Source: Ga0077555 sp046154645
Lineage (GTDB): Bacteria; Pseudomonadota; Alphaproteobacteria; Rhizobiales; Hyphomicrobiaceae
Assembly (NCBI GenBank): GCA_046154645.1
Contig: JBJXDZ010000060.1
Coordinates: forward strand, 1-64,000
Length of the DNA stretch: 64,000 nucleotides
Direction: 5' to 3'
The notes below the pieces were generated by a model. The model had not been told where the DNA came from and searched no databases. It saw only the letters and a list, made by a program, of their open reading frames with translations. Every line of letters starts with the position of its first letter. Position 1 is the first letter of the stretch. Both the position numbers and the translations under genes were made by a program. Shown here in pieces: positions 35,134-43,591 of this stretch.

Positions 35134-35880
35134 ATGCATATTGGATTGATCGGCGGCATCGGACCGGCCGCCACTGTTTTCTACTACGAGCGGATCGTGA
35201 AGGCGTTCGACGAAGCTCAAGAGCAACTTGAGCTCACGATTGCACACACCAGCGCTCGGATGCTGTCGGCGAACGTCCGCGCTGGTCGCGTCGAAGAACA
35301 GGTCAGTGAGTATGTCCGGGTGACACGGCAGCTCGCGGCGGCGGGAGCGGACGCCGTCGCGATCACTTCCATGGGCGGGCATTTCTGTGTCCAGCAATTT
35401 GCTGCCGTATCGCCCTTGCCGATCATCGATGGCCCGACAGCCGTCGCAGACAAGCTGAAAGCGATGGGACTGGATCGCATCGGCATCCTTGGCACCCGTG
35501 TCGTCATGCAGACGGCACTTTACGGCTCGCTCTGCGATCTGCACCCTGTGGTGCCGAGTGGCGCCCTGTTGGAGCGGGTGAACGACGACTACGTAGCCAT
35601 GGCTATCGTGGGCACAGCGAATGCCGACCAGCGTCAGCGCCTACTGGACGCCGGCGAGCGCCTCGTCCGGAACCATGGCGCCAGCGCTATTCTGCTCGGT
35701 GGCACGGACTTGAACCTCGTGTTCAAAGAGGATCTCGGTCTGAGCTATCCCGTGATCGACAGTGCCGCCGTGCATGTCGACGCCATCGTCGCATCGCCGA
35801 GATCCGCCGCCATGTCGACGCCATGGTTAGGCCCGGCGATGTGTTATGCCTGCCGACATCACCGCGCGTGGCCCCCTTGA
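35134..35880 (+). CDS. Aspartate/glutamate racemase family protein with altered C-terminus
   Basis: About 249 residues. MHIGLIGGIGPAATVFYYER is the N-terminus of the Asp/Glu racemase family, with the second half-site in LLGGTDLNLVFKEDLGLSYP. The first catalytic residue in family members is a Cys; here AITSMGGHFCV has it shifted or replaced, so activity is doubtful. The frame is continuous with the IstA fragment upstream. The last 30 or so residues read through amidase DNA in the wrong frame, so the natural C-terminus is lost. Confidence 0.7.
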   Translation: MHIGLIGGIGPAATVFYYERIVKAFDEAQEQLELTIAHTSARMLSANVRAGRVEEQVSEYVRVTRQLAAAGADAVAITSMGGHFCVQQFAAVSPLPIIDGPTAVADKLKAMGLDRIGILGTRVVMQTALYGSLCDLHPVVPSGALLERVNDDYVAMAIVGTANADQRQRLLDAGERLVRNHGASAILLGGTDLNLVFKEDLGLSYPVIDSAAVHVDAIVASPRSAAMSTPWLGPAMCYACRHHRAWPP

Positions 35881-36092
35881 AGGACAGCCCGATCGACAAG
35901 ATCGAGGTCGAGTACCGCGAGCAGGCCATGTGGCTTTTGTGCATCGCCGGCCTCAATGGGTTGCCGCAGATCAGCCTGCCGCTGGGATGCCTGGATGGTC
36001 TACCGCTGGGCTTGTCGATTGCCGGGCCGCGCGGTAGCGATCTGGCGCTGCTGGCGCTGACGCGCAAACTGATGTCAAATAGGCATTCCTAA
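35785..36092 (+). pseudogene. C-terminal fragment of an amidase (amidase signature family)
   Basis: In frame from about 35785: RRIAEIRRHVDAMVRPGDVL, CLPTSPRVAP, then GLNGLPQISLPLGCLDGLPL and GLSIAGPRGSDLALLALTRK, the tail of AS-family amidases. The catalytic Ser-Ser-Lys part is absent. It ends 23 bp before mgsA, so an amidase gene may once have led this operon. Confidence 0.75.
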
Positions 36093-36115
36093 GACCCACG
36101 ATAGGAGCCCTGTGG

Positions 36116-37012
36116 ATGTGCGGGATCGTCGGCCTGTTTTTGAAGGACAAGAGACTGGAGCCCGAATTGGGACGGCTGACGGCCGCGATGCTGCACGAAA
36201 TGCGGGGCCGCGGGCCGGACAGCGCCGGGTTTGCCGTCTATGGCGGCGAGGATGCGGGGGTCTCCAAGATCTGTGCGGTTCGCCGCGTGGCGCAGATCGA
36301 CTGGTCCGAGGTCGCAGAACGGCTGGCAGCGGCAACCGACTGCAAGATCGACGTTCGTGTGCTCGACGATCACGCCGTCTTCAAGACGAAAGGCGACGGC
36401 GACACCGCCCGCAAATGGCTGATCGACAACGTGCCGGAAGCGACTATCCTGAGCCAGGGACAGTCAGTGGAGATCTACAAGGGCGTCGGTGATCCGGATA
36501 TCATCTCGCAGCGATTGAAGCTTGCCACGCTGACTGGCTCGCACGCCATTGGCCACACGCGCATGGCGACCGAGAGCGCGGTGACGATTGCCGGCTCGCA
36601 CCCCTTCTCAACCGGGAACGACACCTGCCTTGTGCACAATGGCTCGCTCTCCAACCACAACCGCCTGCGGGAAAACCTGCGCCGGCACGGCGAGCGGTTC
36701 CAGACCGAGAACGATACCGAGGTGGCCGCGGCCTATCTTTCCTGGCGCATGAAATCAGGTGACACACTCACCAAGGCATTGGAGCGCTCCCTCGACGATC
36801 TGGACGGGTTCTACACGTTCGTCGTTGGCACCCGTGACGGTTTCGCCGTGCTCCGTGATCCAGTGGCCTGCAAGCCGGCGGTGATGGCGGAGACCGACGC
36901 CTGGGTCGGTTTCGGCTCCGAGTTCCGCGCTCTGGCGGCGCTCCCCGGCATCGACAAGGCCCGCATCTGGGAGCCGGAACCAGCCACGGTCTACGCCTGG
37001 AGCCGGAACTGA
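36116..37012 (+). CDS. mgsA: N-methylglutamate synthase subunit A-like class II glutamine amidotransferase (GlxB/MgsA)
   Basis: A 298-residue N-terminal-nucleophile glutaminase. The catalytic Cys2 is exposed as MCGIVGLF after Met removal; family motifs RGRGPDSAGFAVYGG, IGHTRMATES and VHNGSLSNHN follow. It should release ammonia (or handle the amide donor) for the synthase whose other subunits follow. AGGAG precedes the ATG. It heads a tight operon with a 3-bp gap to mgsB. The equivalent GlxB of Rhizobium is the alternative name. Confidence 0.85.
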   Translation: MCGIVGLFLKDKRLEPELGRLTAAMLHEMRGRGPDSAGFAVYGGEDAGVSKICAVRRVAQIDWSEVAERLAAATDCKIDVRVLDDHAVFKTKGDGDTARKWLIDNVPEATILSQGQSVEIYKGVGDPDIISQRLKLATLTGSHAIGHTRMATESAVTIAGSHPFSTGNDTCLVHNGSLSNHNRLRENLRRHGERFQTENDTEVAAAYLSWRMKSGDTLTKALERSLDDLDGFYTFVVGTRDGFAVLRDPVACKPAVMAETDAWVGFGSEFRALAALPGIDKARIWEPEPATVYAWSRN

Positions 37013-37015
37013 CAG

Positions 37016-37741
37016 ATGACGAATGCCATCGAACGAAGCGCTGCCGCTCCGGGACTGGGCCGCAACACGACACTTGATTTCCAGACATCATCATTGCGGG
37101 AGATCAACGATCTCCTGCAATCGGCAACGGCCGGGGACTTCCTGGTCCGCAATCCTCGCGGTGCCCACGCGCTAGCCGCCGGACTCGACGGCGACATCGA
37201 GGTCACCATCGATGGCCACGCCGGCTATTACTGCGGCGGCATGAACAAGCGGGCTCAAATCATCATCAAGGGTAATGCCGGGACAGGCGTGGCCGAGAAC
37301 ATGATGTCAGGCCGCTGCCACGTCCACGGCGACGCCTCGCAATCAGCCGGCGCCACCGGTGTGGGCGGGCTGCTGGTGATCGACGGCAACGCCTCGGCCA
37401 GGCTCGGCATCTCGCTGCGCGGCCTCGATATCGTGGTCAAAGGCTCGATCGGGCACATGGCCGCGTTCATGGCCCAGGCCGGCAACATCGTCGTGCTCGG
37501 CGATGCCGGCGAGGCGCTCGGCGACAGCATCTATGAAGCCCGCATTTTCGTGCGTGGCAAAGTCGCGAGCCTCGGCTCAGACTGCATCGAGAAAGAGATG
37601 CGCGAGGAGCATCGCGTCATCCTGCGCCGGCTGCTTGACGCGGCGGGCTGCGGTCCTGAGGTCAAGGTCGACGACTTCAAGCGCTATGGCTCGGCCCGCA
37701 AGCTCTATCACTTCAACATCGACAATCTCGGAGCCTACTGA
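37016..37741 (+). CDS. mgsB: N-methylglutamate synthase subunit B-like, GltB C-terminal domain protein (GlxC/MgsB)
   Basis: A 241-residue right-handed beta-helix protein like the C-terminal GXGXG domain of glutamate synthase. Repeats visible are HAGYYCGGMNKRAQIIIKGN, GVAENMMSGRCHVHG and LVIDGNASARLGISLRG. It is structural within the synthase. The start follows mgsA by 3 bp and the next gene starts 12 bp after its stop. Confidence 0.86.
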   Translation: MTNAIERSAAAPGLGRNTTLDFQTSSLREINDLLQSATAGDFLVRNPRGAHALAAGLDGDIEVTIDGHAGYYCGGMNKRAQIIIKGNAGTGVAENMMSGRCHVHGDASQSAGATGVGGLLVIDGNASARLGISLRGLDIVVKGSIGHMAAFMAQAGNIVVLGDAGEALGDSIYEARIFVRGKVASLGSDCIEKEMREEHRVILRRLLDAAGCGPEVKVDDFKRYGSARKLYHFNIDNLGAY

Positions 37742-37753
37742 CAGGTTGCGTCC

Positions 37754-38326
37754 ATGCTGAAGCCGAAGTCACGACCGGCCACCTATGCCGACCTCGAAGA
37801 ACTGCCCGCCAACATGGTGGGCCAGATCCTGTTCGGGGTGCTGCACGCGCATCCGCGGCCGGCGCCCAGGCATGGATTGGCGGCCAACGAACTCGGCACA
37901 GAACTGACACTCCCGTTTGGCCGAGGCCGCGGTGGCCCTGGAGGGTGGATCTTCATGGTCGAGCCAGAACTTCATCTGGGTCCCCATGTTGTGGTTCCGG
38001 ACATTGCCGGCTGGCGGCGCGAGCGGCTGACGCCGTTCCCAGCGACTGCCTTTGTCGAGACGCCATCGGACTGGCTAGCCGAGATCCTATCGCCGTCGAC
38101 GCAGGCGATCGACCGCACCGACAAACTCGCCGTCTATGCGGAGTACGGGGTCAAGCACTGCTGGTACGTCGACCCGGTCGCGAAGACGCTCGAGGTGCTG
38201 GCTCTGACCAGCGGCAAATGGCAGATCGCGGCCACCTTCAAGAATGCCGATCCGGTGACGGCACCGCCATTCGAGGTCCACACGTTTGCGCTGGATGTCC
38301 TGTGGGCACCAGAGGCGGGGGCTTGA
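37754..38326 (+). CDS. Uma2 family (DUF820) putative endonuclease, inside the mgs operon
   Basis: A 190-residue PD-(D/E)XK-fold protein of the Uma2 family. ATYADLEELP is at the N-terminus; the catalytic core includes VVVPDIAGWRRERL (Asp), then PDWLAEILSPSTQAIDRTDK (Glu and the S/P-S-T stretch) and YAEYGVKHCWYVDP. Family members have the nuclease fold but unknown roles and are not normally part of mgs operons. It has a 12-bp gap before it and a 4-bp gap after it, so it must be co-transcribed. Confidence 0.88.
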   Translation: MLKPKSRPATYADLEELPANMVGQILFGVLHAHPRPAPRHGLAANELGTELTLPFGRGRGGPGGWIFMVEPELHLGPHVVVPDIAGWRRERLTPFPATAFVETPSDWLAEILSPSTQAIDRTDKLAVYAEYGVKHCWYVDPVAKTLEVLALTSGKWQIAATFKNADPVTAPPFEVHTFALDVLWAPEAGA

Positions 38327-38330
38327 TCAA

Positions 38331-39671
38331 ATGAGCAGCGACGACAAATACCGTTGGATACATACTCCGCCGCGCGAATCGGCCACCTTCGACCGGGCCA
38401 GCATTGCCGAGATCCATCGCGCCGCAGCGACCGGGATCTACGATATCCGCGGCTTCGGCGCCAAACGGAAGTTGCCGCATTTCGATGACCTGCTCTTTCT
38501 GGGTGCCTCGATCAGCCGCTATCCGCTGGAAGGCTATCGCGAGAAGTGCGGCACCAACGTCGTGCTTGGCACGCGGCATGCCAAGACGCCGATCGAGATC
38601 AAGATCCCGATCACCATTGCCGGCATGAGCTTCGGCGCGCTGTCGGGACCGGCCAAGGAAGCCCTGGGGCGCGGCACGTCGGCCGTCGGCACCTCGACGA
38701 CGACGGGCGATGGCGGCATGACTCCGGAAGAGCGCGCTGCCTCGAAACTGCTCGTCTATCAGTATCTGCCATCACGCTATGGCATGGAGCCGGACCAGTT
38801 GCGCCGCGCCGATGCTATCGAGATCGTGGTCGGTCAAGGCGCCAAGCCCGGAGGCGGCGGCATGCTGCTTGGCCAGAAAATCTCCGACCGCGTGGCGGCG
38901 ATGCGCACGCTACCGGCCGGCATTGACCAGCGCTCGGCCTGCCGGCATCCGGATTGGACGGGGCCTGACGATCTCGAGATCAAAATTCTCGAGTTGCGTG
39001 AGATCACGCGATGGGAAAAACCGATCTACGTCAAGGTGGGCGCGGCGCGGCCCTACTACGACACGGCGCTTGCGGTGAAGTCCGGCGCCGACGTGGTGGT
39101 GCTCGACGGCATGCAGGGGGGCACGGCTGCGACGCAGGACGTGTTCATCGAGCATTGCGGCATTCCGATCCTCGCCGCCATTCGGCCGGCCGTGAAGGCG
39201 CTGACCGAACTCGACATGCACCGCAAGGTACAGCTCATCGTGTCGGGCGGCATTCGCAATGGCGCCGACGTGGCTAAGGCGCTGGCGCTCGGCGCCGACG
39301 CCGTCTCGATCGGCACGGCGGCGTTGATCGCGCTCGGCGACAACCATCCCCGCTGGGAGGAAGAGTATCGCAAGCTCGGCACCACGGCCGGCTGCTACGA
39401 TGATTGGCACGAAGGTCGCGACCCGGCCGGCATCACGACGCAGGATCCAGAGCTGACCAAGCGGCTCGATCCGGTGGCCGCCGGCAAGCGCCTCGCCAAC
39501 TATCTCTCGGTGCTCACTCTCGAGTGTCAAACGATCGCCCGCGCCAACGGCAAGAGCCACGTGCACAACCTCGAGCCGGAGGATCTCGTTGCCTTGACCA
39601 TCGAGGCCGCGGCCATGGCGCAGGTGCCGCTCGCCGGCACGGACTGGATTCCCGGACGGGGCAAAGAGTAA
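38331..39671 (+). CDS. mgsC: N-methylglutamate synthase subunit C-like, glutamate synthase FMN domain (GlxD/MgsC)
   Basis: A 446-residue protein like the FMN-binding central domain of glutamate synthase. Motifs: ITIAGMSFGALSGPAKEALG near residue 95, TTTGDGGMTPEERA near 122, PGGGGMLLGQKIS, YVKVGAARPYYDTALAVKSG and VLDGMQGGTAATQDVFIEH, then IVSGGIRNGADVAKALALGA, the FMN-phosphate site. It should carry out the reductive amination step (glutamate + methylamine type). The ATG follows the uma2 stop by 4 bp. Confidence 0.88.
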   Translation: MSSDDKYRWIHTPPRESATFDRASIAEIHRAAATGIYDIRGFGAKRKLPHFDDLLFLGASISRYPLEGYREKCGTNVVLGTRHAKTPIEIKIPITIAGMSFGALSGPAKEALGRGTSAVGTSTTTGDGGMTPEERAASKLLVYQYLPSRYGMEPDQLRRADAIEIVVGQGAKPGGGGMLLGQKISDRVAAMRTLPAGIDQRSACRHPDWTGPDDLEIKILELREITRWEKPIYVKVGAARPYYDTALAVKSGADVVVLDGMQGGTAATQDVFIEHCGIPILAAIRPAVKALTELDMHRKVQLIVSGGIRNGADVAKALALGADAVSIGTAALIALGDNHPRWEEEYRKLGTTAGCYDDWHEGRDPAGITTQDPELTKRLDPVAAGKRLANYLSVLTLECQTIARANGKSHVHNLEPEDLVALTIEAAAMAQVPLAGTDWIPGRGKE

Positions 39672-39693
39672 AGAGCTGAGGAGAGGGGCCGAC

Positions 39694-40992
39694 ATGTCAC
39701 TTGCCGCAACTGCCAAGAGCCAAGGCATCAAGTATTTCCTGATCTCGTTCGTTGATCTCTTCGGCGTCATGCGGGCCAAGCTGGTGCCGGCGACGGCAAT
39801 CGATCAGGTGGCAAGGGCCGGCGCCGGATTCGCAGGCTTCGCCGCCTGGTTCGATATGACGCCGGCGCATCCCGACGTCCTCGTCATCCCCGATCCAGGC
39901 ACCGTCATCCAACTGCCGTGGAAGCCCGAGGTCGCCTGGGTCACCGGCGATCTGATCATGGACGGCAAGCCGGTCGAGCAGAACCCACGCCAGGTGCTCA
40001 AGCGCGTCATGGCCGATGCGGCGCGGGATGGCTACGAGATGAAGACTGGCGTCGAGTGCGAGTACTTCCTGATTTCGCGCGACGGCACAGCCATCTCCGA
40101 CGGCTCCGATACACAGGCAAAACCCTGTTACGACCAGCAGTCCCTGATGCGCCGCTACGACGTGATCAAGGAAATTTGCGATGCCATGATCACACTCGGC
40201 TGGAACCCCTACCAGAACGACCACGAGGACGCCAACGGCCAGTTCGAGATGAACTGGGAGTACGACAACTGCCTAAAAACCGCCGATCGGCACGCGTTCT
40301 TCAAGTTCATGGTCAAGTCCATTGCCGAGACGCACGGCCTGCGCGCGACGTTCATGCCGAAGCCGTTCGCCAATCTGACCGGCAATGGCTGCCATGCGCA
40401 CGTGTCGCTGTGGTCGGACGCGGGCCAGTCGCTGTTTTCAGACGAAGGCGGCGAGCTTGGTCTGTCGCAGTTGGCGTATCACTTCATTGGCGGCGTGATT
40501 CATTCCGCCGACGCACTTGCAGCCTTGACCAATCCGACCGTCAACTCCTACAAGCGCATCAATGCGCCGCGCACGCTGTCCGGAGCCACCTGGTCGCCCA
40601 ACACCGTCACCTACGCCGGCAACAATCGCACGCACATGATACGCATTCCGGACGCAGGCCGCTTCGAATTCCGATTGGCCGACGGCGCCGCCAATCCCTA
40701 TCTCCTGCCCGCCGGGCTGCTGGCCGCAGGCATGGATGGCATTCGCAACCGGCGCCATCCCGGCAAGCGGCTCGACATCGACATGTATGCGGAGGGGCAC
40801 TTGGTGAAAGACGCCAAGCGTCTACCGTTGAACATGCTTGATGCACTGCGCAACCTGGACGCATCCAGCATCCTCAAGAGCGCTCTTGGGGAGGCGACGG
40901 TTTCATCTTACCTCAAACTGAGACATGCCGAGTGGAACGACTATGCGCGTCACCTCACCGATTGGGAGCGGCAGACCACACTGGATTGTTGA
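39694..40992 (+). CDS. gmaS: Gamma-glutamylmethylamide synthetase / type III glutamine synthetase-like (GmaS/GlnT)
   Basis: A 432-residue glutamine-synthetase-fold ligase. Motifs: TGVECEYFLIS (metal Glu), EDANGQFEMNWEYD (metal Glu), KPFANLTGNGCHAHVSLW (metal His) and NRTHMIRIPDAGRFEFRLAD (substrate Arg). Placed 22 bp after mgsC, the order A-B-C-GmaS matches the methylotroph pathway in which methylamine is first joined to glutamate. GlnT, a glutamine synthetase, sits beside glxBCD in rhizobia and cannot be excluded by sequence alone. Confidence 0.85.
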   Translation: MSLAATAKSQGIKYFLISFVDLFGVMRAKLVPATAIDQVARAGAGFAGFAAWFDMTPAHPDVLVIPDPGTVIQLPWKPEVAWVTGDLIMDGKPVEQNPRQVLKRVMADAARDGYEMKTGVECEYFLISRDGTAISDGSDTQAKPCYDQQSLMRRYDVIKEICDAMITLGWNPYQNDHEDANGQFEMNWEYDNCLKTADRHAFFKFMVKSIAETHGLRATFMPKPFANLTGNGCHAHVSLWSDAGQSLFSDEGGELGLSQLAYHFIGGVIHSADALAALTNPTVNSYKRINAPRTLSGATWSPNTVTYAGNNRTHMIRIPDAGRFEFRLADGAANPYLLPAGLLAAGMDGIRNRRHPGKRLDIDMYAEGHLVKDAKRLPLNMLDALRNLDASSILKSALGEATVSSYLKLRHAEWNDYARHLTDWERQTTLDC

Positions 40993-41126
40993 GTGCGCGG
41001 CGCAGCGCCGCAGGTGCGACTCCGATAGCCGGCTGAGAATTGAGGACGATAACCCTGCGTTTTTCTGCTTTTGTATGCAAAATTTCTAAATGTTGACTTG
41101 ACGGAAGAAATCGCGAGACAAGCGGG

Positions 41127-41846
41127 TTGGTAACGTCATCCCGTGAGTCTGTGCTGTTGGATACCCAAAGTGCCCTTTCACTGATTCTTTCCGGCGATCC
41201 GACGCTGTTCGCGATCGTGCGTCTATCGCTGCTCGTTACGTTGTCGGCGACACTGCTGGCCGGCCTCATCGGTTTGCCGTTGGGAGCCGTCGTTGCCCTC
41301 ACCCGCTTCCCGGGCCGGGATGCGACGATTGTCGCGTTGAACGGCATGATGGGATTGCCCCCCGTGGTCGTCGGACTGCTGGTGTTTTTGGCTCTGTCCC
41401 GCTCTGGTCCGTTTGGGTTCCTCGGCATCCTGTTCACAGCCAAGGCCATGATCATCGCACAGGCCGTGCTGATCACGCCGATCATCGCCGCGTTGACCCG
41501 ACAGGTGATCGAGGACTTGTGGGGCGAGTATCGCGATGAATTCACGGCTATGCAGGTGGGGCCGGTGCAGCGGGTACAGGCCCTGCTCTGGGATGCTCGC
41601 TTCTCTCTGGTGACGATCCTGCTTGCGGGATTCGGTCGGGCCGCCGCAGAGGTCGGAGCGGTGATGATCGTCGGTGGCAACATCGACGGCTTCACGCGTG
41701 TAATGACGACGACTATCGCGCTTGAAACTTCGAAAGGCAATCTCGCGCTCGCGATCGGGCTCGGCTCTGTGCTGATCGGAATAATTCTCGGTGTCAATAC
41801 GCTCGCCTGGGCTGTCCGGCAATGGTCGGAGCGCCATGCGGGATAA
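41127..41846 (+). CDS. tupB: Tungstate ABC transporter permease
   Basis: About 239 residues with 5-6 membrane spans. It has the TupB pattern: LNGMMGLPPVVVGLLVFLAL, then QVGPVQRVQALLWDARFSLV (EAA-type loop) and GFGRAAAEVGAVMIVGGNID. It works with the ATPase and binding protein that follow to import tungstate. The start is unsure: TTG at 41127 or GTG at 41151, neither with a strong ribosome site. Confidence 0.85.
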   Translation: MVTSSRESVLLDTQSALSLILSGDPTLFAIVRLSLLVTLSATLLAGLIGLPLGAVVALTRFPGRDATIVALNGMMGLPPVVVGLLVFLALSRSGPFGFLGILFTAKAMIIAQAVLITPIIAALTRQVIEDLWGEYRDEFTAMQVGPVQRVQALLWDARFSLVTILLAGFGRAAAEVGAVMIVGGNIDGFTRVMTTTIALETSKGNLALAIGLGSVLIGIILGVNTLAWAVRQWSERHAG

Positions 41847-42552
41847 TCTCGACATACCCCCGCCCATGTTGCGGCCCGTCGTGCTGCTCTCCGGCATTGT
41901 CGTTTGCGCCGGCGCGACGACGATTCTGGACCGCATTACGCTGCAGATCAGCATGGGCCTGCCCACCGCAATTGTCGGTCCGAACGGCTCCGGCAAGACC
42001 ACGCTGTTGCGCGTCGTGATGGGTCTTGTCGCGCACCATGCCGGAGCCATCCAGGCCGACGTGGGTTCAAGGGCCATCGTCTTTCAGAAGCCGGTGATGT
42101 TGCGTCGGACTGCCGCCGAAAACATCGCCTTCGCGCTGAGGGCAGCCGGACAAGCGACTGATCAAGTTGCCATTGCCAGCCTCCTCGATCAGGTTGGACT
42201 GGCCGAGTTGGCAGACCGCCCCGCACGGCGTCTATCAGGCGGTGAGCAGCAACGCCTCGGCATCGCCCGGGCACTTGCTCGCCGGCCACGGCTTCTGCTG
42301 CTGGATGAGGCCACAGCCAGCCTCGATCCGGCGCAAGCCAAGATCATTGAGGATCTGATCGGCTCCATCGCCCGCGCTGGCGTCAAGGTCGTGTTTGCGA
42401 CGCATGATCTGGGACAGGCGCGTCGCCTCGCGGGTGACATCGTGTTCCTGGTCAAGGGCCAAGTCGCCGAGCATGCACCGACGGACCGATTCTTCGCCAA
42501 CCCCGCAAGTGAGGCTGCACGCCGCTTTCTCGCGGGTGAACTCGTCATCTGA
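41836..42552 (+). CDS. tupC: Tungstate ABC transporter ATP-binding protein
   Basis: A 238-residue ATPase. Walker A GPNGSGKTTLLRVVMGL, signature RRLSGGEQQRLGIARALA, Walker B RLLLLDEATASLD and the H-loop in VFATHDLGQARRLAG. The ATG at 41836 overlaps the end of tupB by 11 bp. Together with the TupA-type protein downstream this fits tungstate rather than molybdate uptake. Confidence 0.88.
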   Translation: MRDNLDIPPPMLRPVVLLSGIVVCAGATTILDRITLQISMGLPTAIVGPNGSGKTTLLRVVMGLVAHHAGAIQADVGSRAIVFQKPVMLRRTAAENIAFALRAAGQATDQVAIASLLDQVGLAELADRPARRLSGGEQQRLGIARALARRPRLLLLDEATASLDPAQAKIIEDLIGSIARAGVKVVFATHDLGQARRLAGDIVFLVKGQVAEHAPTDRFFANPASEAARRFLAGELVI

Positions 42553-42568
42553 AACAGGGAGATAAGCC

Positions 42569-43405
42569 ATGAAATTCGGACGTCTCGGATTGGCACTCGC
42601 GCTGGCACTGATACCGACGCTGGTCACAGCACAGGACAAATCCATCGTCGTCGCCTCGACGACATCGACACAGGACAGCGGCCTGTTCGGCCACATCCTG
42701 CCGCTGTTCAAGGCCAAAACCGGCATCGATGTGAAGATCGTCGCACAAGGGACGGGCCAGGCACTGGAAACCGGCCGACGCGGTGATGCAGACGTGGTGT
42801 TCGTGCATGCCAAAGCACAGGAGGAAAAGTTCGTCGCCGACGGCTTCGGGGTCCAGCGCTTCGAAGTCATGTACAATGATTTTGTGCTGATCGGACCGAA
42901 AGCCGATCCGGCAAAGATCAAAGGCAGCAAAGATATCCTTGCAGCACTGAAGGCGGTCCATCTCGCCAACGCGGTATTCGTTTCACGCGGCGACAAGAGC
43001 GGCACGCATGCGGCAGAACTGGCATTGTGGAAGGCCGCCAGCCTCGATCCAGCGGCAGCGAAACCCGCATGGTACCGTGAAATCGGCCAGGGCATGGGCG
43101 CAGCGCTCAACACCTCGGCTGCCATGGGGGCCTACGTGCTTGCCGACCGCGGCACCTGGATCAGTTTCAAGAACAAGGACTCGCTCGAGATCGTCGTCGA
43201 AGGCGACAAGGCGCTGTTTAATCAATACGGCATCATGCTGGTCAACCCCACCAAGCACCCGGCCGTCAAGAAGGAGCTAGGCCAGTCATTCATCGACTGG
43301 ATCACGTCGGCCGAGGGCCAAAATGCCATTCGCGCCTACAAGATCGACGGCCAGCAGTTGTTCTTCCCGAACTTCGGCGTCGATCAACAGAAGAAGGCAG
43401 GTTGA
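42569..43405 (+). CDS. tupA: Tungstate-binding periplasmic protein
   Basis: A 278-residue binding protein. The signal peptide is MKFGRLGLALALALIPTLVTA-QD. The TupA hallmark TTSTQDSGLF follows at mature residue 9, with VVFVHAKAQEEKFVADGFG and VFVSRGDKSGTHAAEL, whose Ser/Thr/Arg residues bind the oxyanion. GGGAGA precedes the ATG, 16 bp after tupC. Tungsten supply points to W-enzymes such as formate dehydrogenase, none of which is in the window. Confidence 0.92.
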   Translation: MKFGRLGLALALALIPTLVTAQDKSIVVASTTSTQDSGLFGHILPLFKAKTGIDVKIVAQGTGQALETGRRGDADVVFVHAKAQEEKFVADGFGVQRFEVMYNDFVLIGPKADPAKIKGSKDILAALKAVHLANAVFVSRGDKSGTHAAELALWKAASLDPAAAKPAWYREIGQGMGAALNTSAAMGAYVLADRGTWISFKNKDSLEIVVEGDKALFNQYGIMLVNPTKHPAVKKELGQSFIDWITSAEGQNAIRAYKIDGQQLFFPNFGVDQQKKAG

Positions 43406-43591
43406 GAACAAACAGTTCGCTCACCTCGCCTGCCTCGTTGCCACGACCACCCGGGGCCATGCAAGCCAACAGGGCCTGCTCGCAGCGCAGACAAGGCTGT
43501 TCGCCAAGGGCGACACCGCGACCATCCTCACCGGGGCTGGCCGTGAGGGCAAGCTGGCCTTGGGCAGCTCGCTCAGATTGTCGCCCCCGCC

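Noticed and set aside
40997..41011. GC palindrome after gmaS as a terminator
   Set aside because: GCGGCGC-A-GCGCCGC has essentially no loop and no T run, so it is too weak a case for a terminator call.
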